Shown here piece after piece: positions 8,610 to 17,929 of a stretch of 64,000 nucleotides of DNA. The DNA is from Delftia acidovorans. GTDB lineage: Bacteria; Pseudomonadota; Gammaproteobacteria; Burkholderiales; Burkholderiaceae_C. Location of the stretch: positions 248,001 to 312,000 of the forward strand of contig JAITUC010000024.1 in the NCBI GenBank assembly GCA_031286585.1. Direction: 5' to 3'. The notes beneath the pieces are model-generated. The model made no database searches. It saw only the letters and a program-made list of their open reading frames with translations, and had not been told where the DNA came from. Made by a program: the position numbers and the translations under genes. Positions within the stretch are counted from its first letter, which is position 1. Every line of letters begins with the position of its first letter.

Positions 8610-8615
8610 TAATCT
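8610..8615 (+). promoter_or_regulatory. Probable -10 element for urtA/fmd operon
   Basis: TAATCT resembles a sigma70 -10 hexamer. No recognisable -35 sequence lies 16-18 bp upstream, as expected for a promoter that depends on an activator bound to the adjoining palindrome. Confidence 0.35.
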
Positions 8616-8703
8616 TGGACCCAGCGCGGAAACAAGCCGTAACCGCAATGCCAGCTTCAGCCCACTTGCAGATCACCCAACCGATCCTTACAGGAGAGTC
8701 ACC

Positions 8704-9969
8704 ATGAGCCACCCCTCCGACCCCCGCACACCTGCATCCCCCGGCACGGAAATGGGCCGCCGCCGCGTCCTGCAGGCGCTTGGCGCCGCCTCGGTGGCCG
8801 GGCTGCCGGCCTGGTCCTTCGCCCAGCCCACGGCCCAGGTCAACACCACCAAGCTGGCCGTGACCGACACCGAGGTCGTCGTGGGCCAGCTGCACTCGGC
8901 CACGGGCACCATGGCGATCTCCGAGACCGGCTCCATCCAGGCCGAGCAACTGGCCATCGACCAGATCAACGCCATGGGCGGTATCCTGGGCCGCAAGATC
9001 CGCGTGATCAAGGAAGACGGCGCATCCGACTGGCCCACCTTCGCCGAGAAGTCCAAGAAACTGCTCATCAACGACCGCTGCGCCGCCGTCTTCGGCTGCT
9101 GGACCAGCGCCTCGCGCAAGGCCGTGCTGCCCGTGTTCGAGAAGGAAAACGGCCTGCTGTACTACCCCACCTTCTACGAAGGCCTGGAGCAGTCCAAGAA
9201 CGTGATCTACACGGGCCAGGAAGCCACGCAGCAGATCCTGTACAGCCTGGACTGGGCCAAGGCCGAGAAGAAGGCCAAGACCTTCTTCCTGATCGGCTCG
9301 GACTACATCTGGCCGCGCACCTCGATGAAGATCGCGCGCAAGCACATCGAGAATTTCCAGAAGGGCAAGGTCGTCGGCGAGGAGTACTACCCGCTGGGCA
9401 GCACCAACTTCGGCTCGCTGGTCAACAAGATCAAGCTGCAAAAGCCGGACTGCATCTTCGTGGCCGTGGTGGGCGGCTCCAACGTGGCCTTCTACAAGGC
9501 GCTCAAGGCCGCAGGCATCACGGGTGACAAGCAATTGCTGGTCACGCTGTCGGTGACCGAGGACGAGATGACCGGCGTGGGCGGCGAGAACTTCACGGGC
9601 TTCTACTCCTCGATGAAGTACTTCCAGACGCTGGACAACGAGAACAACAAGAAGTTCGTGGCCGCCTTCAAGGCCAAGTACGGCCCCAACGCCGTCATCG
9701 GCGACGTCACCCAGGCCGGCTACCTGGGCCCCTGGCTGTGGAAGGCCGCCGTGGAAAAGGCCAAGAGCTTCGACGTGGACAAGGTGGTCGCCGCATCGCC
9801 GGGGCTGGAGCTCAAGACCGCGCCCGAAGGCTACGTGAAGGTGGACGCCAACCACCACCTGTGGAGCAAGTCGCGGATTGCCGTGGGGCAGCCGGACGGC
9901 ACGTTCAAGGTGGTCTCGGAATCTCCGGAATTGATCAAACCCGATCCCTTCCCCAAGGGATATCAGTAA
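8704..9969 (+). CDS. urtA: Urea/short-chain amide ABC transporter substrate-binding protein (UrtA/FmdD type)
   Basis: 421 residues from the ATG at 8704, preceded by AGGAGAGTCACC. The N-terminus has a twin-arginine-like signal (MGRRRVLQALGAAS) ending near FAQPTAQ, so the protein is periplasmic. The mature part is a type I periplasmic-binding fold of the UrtA/AmiC group, with the segments VVVGQLHSATGTMAISE and VFGCWTSASRKAVLPV. It is the first gene of a plus-strand transporter operon that ends in formamidase. This matches the FmdD-FmdEF/FmdA arrangement described in Methylophilus, which suggests formamide, acetamide or urea as ligand. No urease genes are present in the window. Confidence 0.93.
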   Translation: MSHPSDPRTPASPGTEMGRRRVLQALGAASVAGLPAWSFAQPTAQVNTTKLAVTDTEVVVGQLHSATGTMAISETGSIQAEQLAIDQINAMGGILGRKIRVIKEDGASDWPTFAEKSKKLLINDRCAAVFGCWTSASRKAVLPVFEKENGLLYYPTFYEGLEQSKNVIYTGQEATQQILYSLDWAKAEKKAKTFFLIGSDYIWPRTSMKIARKHIENFQKGKVVGEEYYPLGSTNFGSLVNKIKLQKPDCIFVAVVGGSNVAFYKALKAAGITGDKQLLVTLSVTEDEMTGVGGENFTGFYSSMKYFQTLDNENNKKFVAAFKAKYGPNAVIGDVTQAGYLGPWLWKAAVEKAKSFDVDKVVAASPGLELKTAPEGYVKVDANHHLWSKSRIAVGQPDGTFKVVSESPELIKPDPFPKGYQ

Positions 9970-9970
9970 G

Positions 9971-10080
9971 CACCCCCTGAGCCGCTGCGCGGCTTCCCCC
10001 TCTCTACTTGCTTCGCAAGGGAGGGGGACGGCGCCCTCGGCTAGGCGCCCCCACCGCGAGGCGGCTCTTGCTCGGCGCCC
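9971..10080. repeat. REP-like intercistronic hairpin element, copy 1
   Basis: A G+C-rich element begins 2 bp after the urtA stop codon. It has a perfect hairpin AGCCGC-TGC-GCGGCT (9980-9994) and a second arm pair CCCCCTC/GAGGGGG with a variable loop. A second copy lies at 13813-13908 in the same operon; the first hairpin there has swapped base pairs yet still folds. It could stabilise the urtA message or reduce read-through. Confidence 0.65.
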
Positions 10081-10153
10081 CGATTGAATCAGGGGCGCTG
10101 CGGGCATCGCTTGTCCCCTATTTCCCGATTGGCTTGCGCGCAGGAGCAGCACC

Positions 10154-11068
10154 ATGAGTTTTTCCGACATGATGAACATCGGCCTGATGCAGGGCTTCGC
10201 GGGGCTGAGCCTGTTTGCCGTGCTGCTGCTGATGGGCCTGGGCCTGGCCATCATCTTTGGCCAGATGGGCGTGATCAACATGGCGCATGGCGAGTTCATG
10301 ACCATTGGCGCCTACACCATCTACCTGGGCTCCACGCTCACGGCGCAGCACGCGCCAGAGTTCATGCCCTACTACTTCCCGCTGGCCATCGTGGCCGCCT
10401 TCCTGTTCGCCTTCGCGGCCGGCTGGCTGGTGGAGTGGGGGCTGATCCGCCACCTCTACAAGCGCCCGCTGGACACGCTGCTGGCCACCTGGGGCGTGAG
10501 CCTGGCGCTGCAGCAGTGCTTTCGCACCTTCATCGGCCCCAAGGAAGTCAGCCCCACCCTGCCTGACTGGCTGATGGGCTCCTGGGCGCCGGCCGAGGGG
10601 CTGGACATTCCCATCAACGGCCTGTTCGTGCTGGCGCTGACCGTGGTGGTCACGGCCGGCGTGCTGATCGCGCTGCACAAGAGCCGCTGGGGCCTGCGCG
10701 TGCGTGCCACGGTCAGCAACCGCGTGATGGCCAATGCCATCGGCATCGACACCAAGAAGACCGACCGCCTGACCTTTGCCATCGGCTGCGGCATCGCAGG
10801 CGTGGCGGGCGCGGCCTTCACCACCATCGGCTCCACCGGCCCCACCTCGGGCTCGCTGTACATCGTGGACGCCTTCCTGGTGGTCACCTTCGGCGGCGCG
10901 GCCAGCCTGCTGGGCACCGTGGTCTCGGCCTTCGGCATTGCGCAGACGCAGTCCATCACCGAGTTCTTCCTCGCGGGCTCCATGGCCAAGGTGATCACGC
11001 TGTCGCTGATCGTCTTCATCCTGATGCTGCGTCCCCAGGGCCTGTTCGCGTCCAAGGTGCGGCGCTGA
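10154..11068 (+). CDS. urtB: Branched-chain/urea-type ABC permease UrtB (FmdE type)
   Basis: 304 residues from ATG 10154, preceded by CAGGAGCAGC. It is a LivH/UrtB-like membrane permease with about eight hydrophobic helices; the family sequence IIFGQMGVINMAHGEFM is at residues about 33-50. Together with UrtC it should form the inner-membrane channel of the transporter. It is separated from urtA by the hairpin element, and the next gene begins 72 bp downstream. Confidence 0.93.
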   Translation: MSFSDMMNIGLMQGFAGLSLFAVLLLMGLGLAIIFGQMGVINMAHGEFMTIGAYTIYLGSTLTAQHAPEFMPYYFPLAIVAAFLFAFAAGWLVEWGLIRHLYKRPLDTLLATWGVSLALQQCFRTFIGPKEVSPTLPDWLMGSWAPAEGLDIPINGLFVLALTVVVTAGVLIALHKSRWGLRVRATVSNRVMANAIGIDTKKTDRLTFAIGCGIAGVAGAAFTTIGSTGPTSGSLYIVDAFLVVTFGGAASLLGTVVSAFGIAQTQSITEFFLAGSMAKVITLSLIVFILMLRPQGLFASKVRR

Positions 11069-11140
11069 TCCCGGCGCCGGCCCTGTCCACGAATTTCCCC
11101 GCGTTCCCCCGATTTCCCCTGAGTTCACCGGAGTCATTCC

Positions 11141-12337
11141 ATGCAAGCCCTCAAAGCCTGGATACAGCGCTACCAGCTCGCCAGCCTGGTGCTGCTCACC
11201 GTCCTGCTGGCGGTGGTGCTGCCCCTGGCGCTGGACATCTTCCGCCTCAACCTGGTCGGCAAGTACCTGACCTATGCCTTCGTCGCCATCGGCCTGGTCA
11301 TGGTCTGGGGCTATGGCGGCGTGCTCAGCCTGGGCCAGGGCGTGTTCTTCGGCCTGGGCGGCTACGCCATGGCCATGTTCCTGAAGCTGGAGGCGTCCGA
11401 CCCCATCAGCACCAAGATCCAGTCCACGCCCGGCATCCCAGACTTCATGGACTGGAACCAGCTGACCGAGCTGCCCTCGTTCTGGCTGCCCTTCAAGAGC
11501 CTGCCGTTCTCGCTGGCCGCCGTCATCGCCGTGCCCACGCTGCTGGCCTGGCTCATCAGCTTCGCCATGTTCAAGCGCCGCGTGGGAGGGGTGTACTTCG
11601 CCATCATCACGCAGGCCGTGGCGCTGATCGTCACCGTGCTCATCATCGGCCAGCAGGGATATACGGGCGGCGTCAACGGCATGACCGATCTCAAGACGCT
11701 GTGGGGCTGGGACACGCGCACGGACAGCGCCAAGTACATCCTCTACTACGTCTGCGTGGCCTTGCTGATCGGCGCCATCGTGCTGTGCCGCTGGATACAG
11801 ACGGGCAAGGTGGGCACCCTGCTGCTGGCCATGCGCGACAAGGAAGACCGCGTGCGCTTTTCCGGCTACGACGTGGCCAACTTCAAGGTCTTCGTGTTCT
11901 GCCTGGCCGCTGCGCTGTCGGGCGTGGGCGGCGCGCTGTTCACGCTGCAGGTGGGCTTCATGTCGCCCAGCTTCGTGGGCATCGTGCCCTCCATCGAGAT
12001 GGTCATCTACGCCGCCGTGGGCGGGCGCATGAGCCTGGTGGGCGCCGTGTACGGCACGCTGCTGGTCAACGCGGGCAAGACCTATTTCTCGGAGAGCTTC
12101 CCCGACCTGTGGCTGTTCCTCATGGCGGGCCTGTTCATCGGCGTGACCATGGCCTTCCCCATGGGGCTGGCCGGCCTGTGGGAAAGCCGCATCGTCCCCT
12201 GGTGGAACAGCCGCCGCAAGGGCACGGCGCCTGCCGCAACGCCTGGCACAGCGCCCGTGGCCCAGGCAGCACCTGCCCCGGCCGCCACCAAGCCCAAGTC
12301 CGCCCTGTCCGAAGGCATGGGCCGCCAGGGCGCCTGA
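11141..12337 (+). CDS. urtC: Branched-chain/urea-type ABC permease UrtC (FmdF type)
   Basis: 398 residues from ATG 11141, preceded by CCGGAGTC. It is a LivM/UrtC permease with the family signature VMVWGYGGVLSLGQGVFF near residues 53-70 and many membrane helices. The last 45 residues are an Ala/Pro-rich extension (TAPAATPGTAPVAQAAPAPAA) that looks cytoplasmic and disordered and is not needed for the permease fold. It sits 19 bp upstream of urtD, so the two genes are co-transcribed. Confidence 0.92.
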   Translation: MQALKAWIQRYQLASLVLLTVLLAVVLPLALDIFRLNLVGKYLTYAFVAIGLVMVWGYGGVLSLGQGVFFGLGGYAMAMFLKLEASDPISTKIQSTPGIPDFMDWNQLTELPSFWLPFKSLPFSLAAVIAVPTLLAWLISFAMFKRRVGGVYFAIITQAVALIVTVLIIGQQGYTGGVNGMTDLKTLWGWDTRTDSAKYILYYVCVALLIGAIVLCRWIQTGKVGTLLLAMRDKEDRVRFSGYDVANFKVFVFCLAAALSGVGGALFTLQVGFMSPSFVGIVPSIEMVIYAAVGGRMSLVGAVYGTLLVNAGKTYFSESFPDLWLFLMAGLFIGVTMAFPMGLAGLWESRIVPWWNSRRKGTAPAATPGTAPVAQAAPAPAATKPKSALSEGMGRQGA

Positions 12338-12356
12338 ACCACAGCGGGAGCACACC

Positions 12357-13100
12357 ATGAGCAATACCGACTTCACGCTGGCCGTGGAAGATCTGACGGT
12401 CTCCTTCGACGGCTTCAAGGCCATCGACGCGCTGAACCTGTACATCGACAGGAACGAGCTGCGCGTCATCATCGGCCCCAACGGCGCGGGCAAGACCACG
12501 CTGCTGGACCTGATCTGCGGCAAGACCCGCGCCACGGCCGGCAGCATCAAGTTCAAGAACGAGGAACTCACGCGCATGGCCGAGCACAAGCGCGTGCGCC
12601 TGGGGATCGGGCGCAAGTTCCAGACGCCGTCCATCTACGAGAACCTCTCGGTCTTCCAGAACCTGGAGGTCTCCTACCCGCAAGGCCGCTCGGTCTTCGG
12701 TGCGCTGGCCTTCAAGTGCACAGACGCGGTGCGAGATCGCGTGCAGGCCGTGGCCGCCGACATCGGCCTGGGCGAGCGCCTGGACACCGAGGCCGGCCTG
12801 CTCAGCCATGGCCAGAAGCAGTGGCTGGAGATCGGCATGCTGCTCATGCAGGAGCCCGAGCTGCTGATGCTGGACGAGCCCATCGCCGGCATGAGCGCCC
12901 GCGAGCGCGAACTGACGGCCGAGCTGCTGCAGCGCATCTGCAGGAACCGCTCCGTCATCGTCATCGAGCACGACATGGAGTTCGTCGCGCGCATCGCGCA
13001 CAAGGTCACCGTCATGCACCAGGGAAAGATCCTCGCCGAGGGTCCCATGGACAAGGTGCAGGCCGACCCCAAGGTCATCGACGTCTACCTCGGCCACTGA
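12357..13100 (+). CDS. urtD: Urea/amide ABC transporter ATPase UrtD
   Basis: 247 residues. ABC ATPase of the LivG/UrtD group with Walker A GPNGAGKT (about 40-47), the variant signature LLSHGQKQWLEIG in place of LSGGQ, Walker B LLMLDEPIAGM and the switch His in IVIEHDMEF. The LSHGQ signature is usual for UrtD. The preceding GCGGGAGCACACC provides a ribosome site. It pairs with UrtE, whose gene starts 20 bp downstream, to energise UrtBC. Confidence 0.93.
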   Translation: MSNTDFTLAVEDLTVSFDGFKAIDALNLYIDRNELRVIIGPNGAGKTTLLDLICGKTRATAGSIKFKNEELTRMAEHKRVRLGIGRKFQTPSIYENLSVFQNLEVSYPQGRSVFGALAFKCTDAVRDRVQAVAADIGLGERLDTEAGLLSHGQKQWLEIGMLLMQEPELLMLDEPIAGMSARERELTAELLQRICRNRSVIVIEHDMEFVARIAHKVTVMHQGKILAEGPMDKVQADPKVIDVYLGH

Positions 13101-13120
13101 GGCACGCACAAGGAATTCAC

Positions 13121-13810
13121 ATGCTGCAAGTCAAGGATCTGTACGTGGCCTATGGCCAGAGCGAGGCGCTGCACGGCATCAGCTTCGAGGGCCGCGAAAA
13201 CGAAACCGTGGCCATCATGGGCCGCAACGGCATGGGCAAGACCACGCTGTTCAAAAGCCTGATGGGCGTCATGCCCGCCAAGAGCGGCCAGATCACCGTG
13301 GCCGGCCAGGACGTCACGAAGGATGAGAGCTTCCGGCGCGTGGCCAAGGGCATTGCCTACGTGCCCCAGGGCCGCATGATCTTCCCCACGCTGACCGTGG
13401 AGGAGAACATACAGACGGGCCTGGAGAACGCGAAGACGCGCCAGGTGCCCGACGACATCTACGCCCTGTTCCCCGTGCTCTGGGACATGCGCCGGCGCAA
13501 GGGCGGCAACCTCTCGGGCGGGCAGCAGCAGCAGCTGGCCATTGCGCGCGCCCTGGTCACCGACCCCAAGGTGCTGCTGCTGGACGAGCCCACCGAGGGC
13601 ATACAGCCTTCCATCATCAAGGACATCGCCAAGGCGCTCAACGAGATCCGCAAGCTGCGCCGCATCACCATCGTGGTCAGCGAACAGGTGCTTTCCTTCG
13701 CCATGGATGTGGCCGACCGGCTGTTCGTCATCGAGGGCGGGCGTCTCGTGCACGAAACAGCCAGAGCCGATACGGACGAGCAGCGCATCAAGTCCTACCT
13801 CTCTGTATGA
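13121..13810 (+). CDS. urtE: Urea/amide ABC transporter ATPase UrtE
   Basis: 229 residues from ATG 13121, preceded by AAGGAATTCAC. ABC ATPase of the LivF/UrtE group: Walker A GRNGMGKT, signature LSGGQQQQLAIARAL, Walker B VLLLDEPTEGIQPSII. The sequence EGIQPS after Walker B is characteristic of UrtE. A longer in-frame extension upstream would overlap urtD and is rejected. A second REP-like hairpin follows immediately, before the formamidase gene. Confidence 0.93.
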   Translation: MLQVKDLYVAYGQSEALHGISFEGRENETVAIMGRNGMGKTTLFKSLMGVMPAKSGQITVAGQDVTKDESFRRVAKGIAYVPQGRMIFPTLTVEENIQTGLENAKTRQVPDDIYALFPVLWDMRRRKGGNLSGGQQQQLAIARALVTDPKVLLLDEPTEGIQPSIIKDIAKALNEIRKLRRITIVVSEQVLSFAMDVADRLFVIEGGRLVHETARADTDEQRIKSYLSV

Positions 13811-13812
13811 AG

Positions 13813-13908
13813 CACCCCCTGAGCGGCTGCGCCGCTTCCCCCTCTCTCGCACGCGGGAGGGGGACGACACCCTCGGTGCGGGGCGGCCCTTCCTTGGTGT
13901 CCCTGGGT
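13813..13908. repeat. REP-like intercistronic hairpin element, copy 2
   Basis: This second copy of the element at 9971-10080 begins 3 bp after the urtE stop. It shares CACCCCCTGAG, CCCCCTCTCT and GGGAGGGGGACG. Its first hairpin is AGCGGC-TGC-GCCGCT (13822-13836), where copy 1 has AGCCGC-TGC-GCGGCT. The base-pair swap preserves the stem, a compensatory change. Confidence 0.65.
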
Positions 13909-13991
13909 TGTGCCGTGCTGGTTTCATTCACCGCGGTCGATGCAGGCGCCGAGTTCCTCTCTTTTTCCACTGCCATCGCAAGGAGCACACC

Positions 13992-15221
13992 ATGGCCGAA
14001 ACCCTGATCAAGGTCGATCTCAACCAGTCCCCCTACGACAACCCGCAGGTGCACAACCGCTGGCATCCCGACATCCCCATGGCGGTCTGGGTGGAGCCGG
14101 GCGCGGAGTTCAAGCTGGAGACCTATGACTGGACCGGCGGCGCCATCAAGAACGACGACAGCGCCGAAGACGTGCGCGACGTGGACCTGTCCACCGTCCA
14201 CTTCCTGTCCGGCCCCGTGGGCATCAAGGGCGCCGAGCCCGGCGACCTGCTGGTGGTGGACCTGCTGGACATCGGCGCGCGCGACGACAGCCTCTGGGGC
14301 TTCAACGGCTTTTTCTCCAAGCAGAACGGCGGCGGCTTCCTGGACGAGCATTTCCCGCTGGCCCAGAAGTCCATCTGGGACTTCCACGGCATGTTCACCA
14401 AGAGCCGCCACATCCCCGGCGTCAACTTCGCAGGCCTCATCCACCCGGGACTGATCGGCTGCCTGCCCGACCCCAAGATGCTGGCCAGCTGGAACGAGCG
14501 CGAGACCGGCCTCATCGCCACCGACCCCGACCGCATCCCCGGCCTAGCCAACCCGCCCAACGCCACCACCGCCCACATGGGCCAGATGCAGGGCGAGGCG
14601 CGCGACAAGGCCGCCGCCGAAGGCGCGCGCACCGTGCCGCCGCGCGAGCATGGCGGCAACTGCGACATCAAGGACCTCTCGCGCGGCTCGCGCGTGTTCT
14701 TCCCCGTCTACGTGGACGGCGCGGGCCTGAGCGTGGGCGACCTGCACTTCAGCCAGGGCGATGGCGAGATCACCTTCTGCGGCGCCATCGAGATGGCCGG
14801 ATGGGTGCACATGAAGGTTTCGCTGATCAAGGGCGGCATGGCCAAGTACGGCATCAGGAACCCCATCTTCAAGCCCAGCCCCATGACGCCCAACTACAAG
14901 GACTACCTGATCTTCGAGGGCATCTCGGTGGACGAAAAGGGCAAGCAGCACTACCTGGACGTGACCGTGGCCTACCGCCAGGCCTGCCTGAACGCCATCG
15001 AGTACCTGAAGAAATTCGGCTACAGCGGCGCCCAGGCCTACTCGCTGCTGGGCACGGCGCCCGTGCAGGGCCACATCAGCGGCGTGGTGGACGTGCCCAA
15101 TGCCTGCGCCACGCTGTGGCTGCCCACGGAGATCTTCGACTTCGACATCAATCCCACGGCCGAGGGACCGCAGAAGATCATCACGGGCGGGGTGGACCTG
15201 CCCATCGCCCAGGACAAGTAA
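13992..15221 (+). CDS. fmdA: Formamidase (acetamidase/formamidase family)
   Basis: 409 residues from ATG 13992 (MAETLIKVDLNQSPYDNP), with AAGGAGCACACC upstream. It is a full-length member of the FmdA/AmdA family that hydrolyses formamide to formate and ammonia in the cytoplasm. Conserved segments include PREHGGNCDIKDLSRGS, VDGAGLSVGDLHFSQGDGE and GAIEMAGW. Its position behind the transporter genes indicates that imported amides are hydrolysed to supply nitrogen. It is separated from urtE by the hairpin repeat but shares strand and spacing compatible with one operon. Distinction from acetamidase is by best overall resemblance only. Confidence 0.93.
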   Translation: MAETLIKVDLNQSPYDNPQVHNRWHPDIPMAVWVEPGAEFKLETYDWTGGAIKNDDSAEDVRDVDLSTVHFLSGPVGIKGAEPGDLLVVDLLDIGARDDSLWGFNGFFSKQNGGGFLDEHFPLAQKSIWDFHGMFTKSRHIPGVNFAGLIHPGLIGCLPDPKMLASWNERETGLIATDPDRIPGLANPPNATTAHMGQMQGEARDKAAAEGARTVPPREHGGNCDIKDLSRGSRVFFPVYVDGAGLSVGDLHFSQGDGEITFCGAIEMAGWVHMKVSLIKGGMAKYGIRNPIFKPSPMTPNYKDYLIFEGISVDEKGKQHYLDVTVAYRQACLNAIEYLKKFGYSGAQAYSLLGTAPVQGHISGVVDVPNACATLWLPTEIFDFDINPTAEGPQKIITGGVDLPIAQDK

Positions 15222-15246
15222 GCCACTCCACCGCCAAAGGCCGCCC

Positions 15247-15606
15247 ATGCCCACCTATGACTACCACTGCACCGCATGCGGCGGCTTCGACGCGCTGCGC
15301 AGCCTCTCGCAGCGCAACGAGCCCGCGCCCTGCCCCAGCTGCGAGGCAGCCTCGCCCCGCGTCTTCGTCAGCGCGCCGCGCCTGGCCTGCACCAGCCCCG
15401 AACAGCGCCGCGCCCACGACACCAACGAGCGTGCCCGGCACGAGCCCAGGCGCTCACGCGATGTGGCCGAGGGCAGCTACGCGCGCATGCGCCACCCTTC
15501 GGGCTGCGGCTGCTGCAGCGGCACCAGCAAGCGCGGCTCCACCGTCACGGCGCCCAATGGCGCCAAGACCTTCCCGACCAAGCGGCCGTGGATGATCAGC
15601 CACTGA
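15247..15606 (+). CDS. fmdB: FmdB-family zinc-ribbon regulatory protein
   Basis: 119 residues from ATG 15247. The N-terminal zinc ribbon has paired cysteines C8/C11 (YHCTACGG) and C29/C32 (CPSCE), the FmdB signature. A basic middle part and a second Cys cluster (SGCGCCSG) follow, with a conserved-looking C-terminus ([11 protein letters not shown]). In Methylophilus the FmdB protein was proposed to regulate the formamidase operon; its biochemical role is uncertain. The gene starts 25 bp after fmdA and is the last gene of the operon. Confidence 0.9.
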   Translation: MPTYDYHCTACGGFDALRSLSQRNEPAPCPSCEAASPRVFVSAPRLACTSPEQRRAHDTNERARHEPRRSRDVAEGSYARMRHPSGCGCCSGTSKRGSTVTAPNGAKTFPTKRPWMISH

Positions 15607-15686
15607 CGGCGGCCCCTGTGCCGCACCAATGCAAAAAAGGCCCCCACGCTCCCCTTGCTGCGCAAGGTCCGCTGCCCCTGGCCGGG

Positions 15687-15706
15687 CACCCCCCATGGGG
15701 GCGTTT
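15687..15706 (+). terminator. Probable intrinsic terminator after fmdB
   Basis: A self-complementary CCCCCATGGGGG stem (15690-15701) is followed by GCGTTTTT. It lies about 80 bp after the fmdB stop and would terminate the plus-strand amide operon. Confidence 0.5.
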
Positions 15707-15734
15707 TTCATCTTGGGGCGGCCCGGCGATGAAA

Positions 15735-15757
15735 AAAGGCCCGCGACGCGGGCCTTT
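15735..15757. terminator. Bidirectional terminator between fmdB and amino-acid ABC operon
   Basis: AAAGGCCCGCG-A-CGCGGGCCTTT is a perfect 11-bp stem with A and T runs on both sides, between convergent genes. It can end the plus-strand fmd operon and the minus-strand ABC operon, whose last gene stops at 15778. Confidence 0.75.
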
Positions 15758-15777
15758 GTCCTGCCTGGACGTCCCGA

Positions 15778-16510
<733 letters not shown>

Positions 16511-16524
<14 letters not shown>

Positions 16525-17164
16525 AGAGTTTCTTCTCCAGATGGGATGCGTAGAGGGACAGGGGCCAGCACAGCAGGAAGTAGCCTGCGGCGACCAGGCC
16601 ATAGATGAGGAAGGGCTGGAAAGTGGCGTTGGCCAGCATGGAGCCGAGCTTGGTCAGCTCGCTGAAGCCGATGATCGAGGCCACCGCCGTGCCCTTGATG
16701 ATCTGCACCGAGAAGCCGACCGTGGGCGCTATCGACAGGCGCAGCGCCTGCGGCAGCACCACATGGCGCATCTGCTGCAGGTAGCCCATGGCCAGGCTGG
16801 ACGAGGCTTCCCACTGGCCGCGGGGGATGGACTCCACGCAGCCGCGCCAGACTTCGGCCAGGTAGGCGCTGGTGTACAGCGTCAGGCCGATGGCAGCCGC
16901 CGTCCAGGGCGAGAGGTCCAGGCCGGCCATGGACGAGCCGAAGAACACGATGAACATCTGCATCAGCAGCGGCGTGTTCTGGAAGGCCTGGATATAGGCC
17001 TTGGCCAGGCGGCGCAGGTTCGTGCTGCGGCTCACGCGGGCGAACAGCACCACCAGGCCGGTGGCACCGCCCAGCACGAAGGCCAGCAGCGACAGCGCCA
17101 GCGTGGCCATCAGGCCCTCGGCCAGCTTGGCCAGGATGGGCAGCAGGGGAATGTCGGCAATCAT
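16511..17164 (-). CDS. Polar amino-acid ABC permease 2
   Basis: 217 residues from the ATG at 17164, which overlaps the stop of the first permease gene as ATGA. HisM/GlnP-type permease with about five helices and the EAA loop WEASSSLAMGYLQQMRHVVLPQ, which contacts the ATPase. Also shows the HEQRAY-family sequence AYIQAFQNTPLLMQMFIVFF. It probably forms a heterodimer with the neighbouring permease. Confidence 0.92.
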
Positions 17165-17898
17165 GCGGCGTCTCCGGCAGTGGTTGCAGGTGCAGCAGGT
17201 GCAGCAGGTGCAGCGGGCCTGGCTGCACGCGGCGTGCGGCGGCCCACCACGAAGCGCTGGCCCAGCCAGGCCAGCAGCTGGCGCAGCGCCAGTGCCAGCA
17301 CGAAGTACGCGGCCGTCACCACCAGGTAGGTCTCGAACGCGCGGAAGTTGCGCGACTGGATGAAGTTGGCGGCAAAGGTCAGGTCCTGGGCGGCGATCTG
17401 CGAGACCACCGAGGTGCCCAGCATCACGATCACTATCTGGCTGCTCAGGGAGGGCCAGACCCGCTGCAGCGCAGGGCGCAGCACCACATGGCGGAAGACC
17501 GCCCAGCGGCCCATGCCCAGCGCGCCAGCGGCTTCCAGCTGGCCGCGCGGCGTCTCCTGAATGCCGGCGCGCACGATCTCGGTGATGTAGGCGCCCAGGT
17601 TGATCACCGTGGTCAGCAGGCAGGCCTGCCATTCGTTGATCTGCACGCCCAGCGAAGGCAGGCCGAAGAACACGAACATCAGCTGCACCAGGAAGGGCGT
17701 GTTGCGAATGCCCTCCACGTACACCTTGAACAGCCAGTGCAGCGGCGCAATGCGCCAGGCGCGGCTGACGCCACCGGCCACGCCGATGGCGCCGCCCAGC
17801 ACGGCGCCTGCCGCCGTCAGCGCCAGCGTGAAGCCCGCGCCCTGGGCCAGCATGGCGCTGTAGCCGAACACGGCACCGAAGTCGAATTGATAGGCCAT
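17161..17898 (-). CDS. Polar amino-acid ABC permease 1
   Basis: 245 residues. HisQ/GlnP-type inner-membrane permease: KVYVEGIRNTPFLVQLMFVFF at residues about 60-80 and the EAA loop LEAAGALGMGRWAVFRHVVL. The last 20 residues are Ala/Pro/Thr-rich and low complexity, with a GCAGCAGGTGCAG microrepeat in the DNA at about 17187-17215. It is coupled to the second permease by an ATGA overlap and follows the binding-protein gene after 31 bp. Confidence 0.91.
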   Translation of the reverse strand: MAYQFDFGAVFGYSAMLAQGAGFTLALTAAGAVLGGAIGVAGGVSRAWRIAPLHWLFKVYVEGIRNTPFLVQLMFVFFGLPSLGVQINEWQACLLTTVINLGAYITEIVRAGIQETPRGQLEAAGALGMGRWAVFRHVVLRPALQRVWPSLSSQIVIVMLGTSVVSQIAAQDLTFAANFIQSRNFRAFETYLVVTAAYFVLALALRQLLAWLGQRFVVGRRTPRAARPAAPAAPAAPATTAGDAA

Positions 17899-17929
17899 GG
17901 AAGAATTCCCGGGAACTGGGGCGCAGCGT

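Noticed and set aside
8704..15606. Urea utilisation operon proper
   Set aside because: The transporter is Urt-like, but no urease or urea carboxylase genes are present and formamidase is; short-chain amides are the better-supported substrates.
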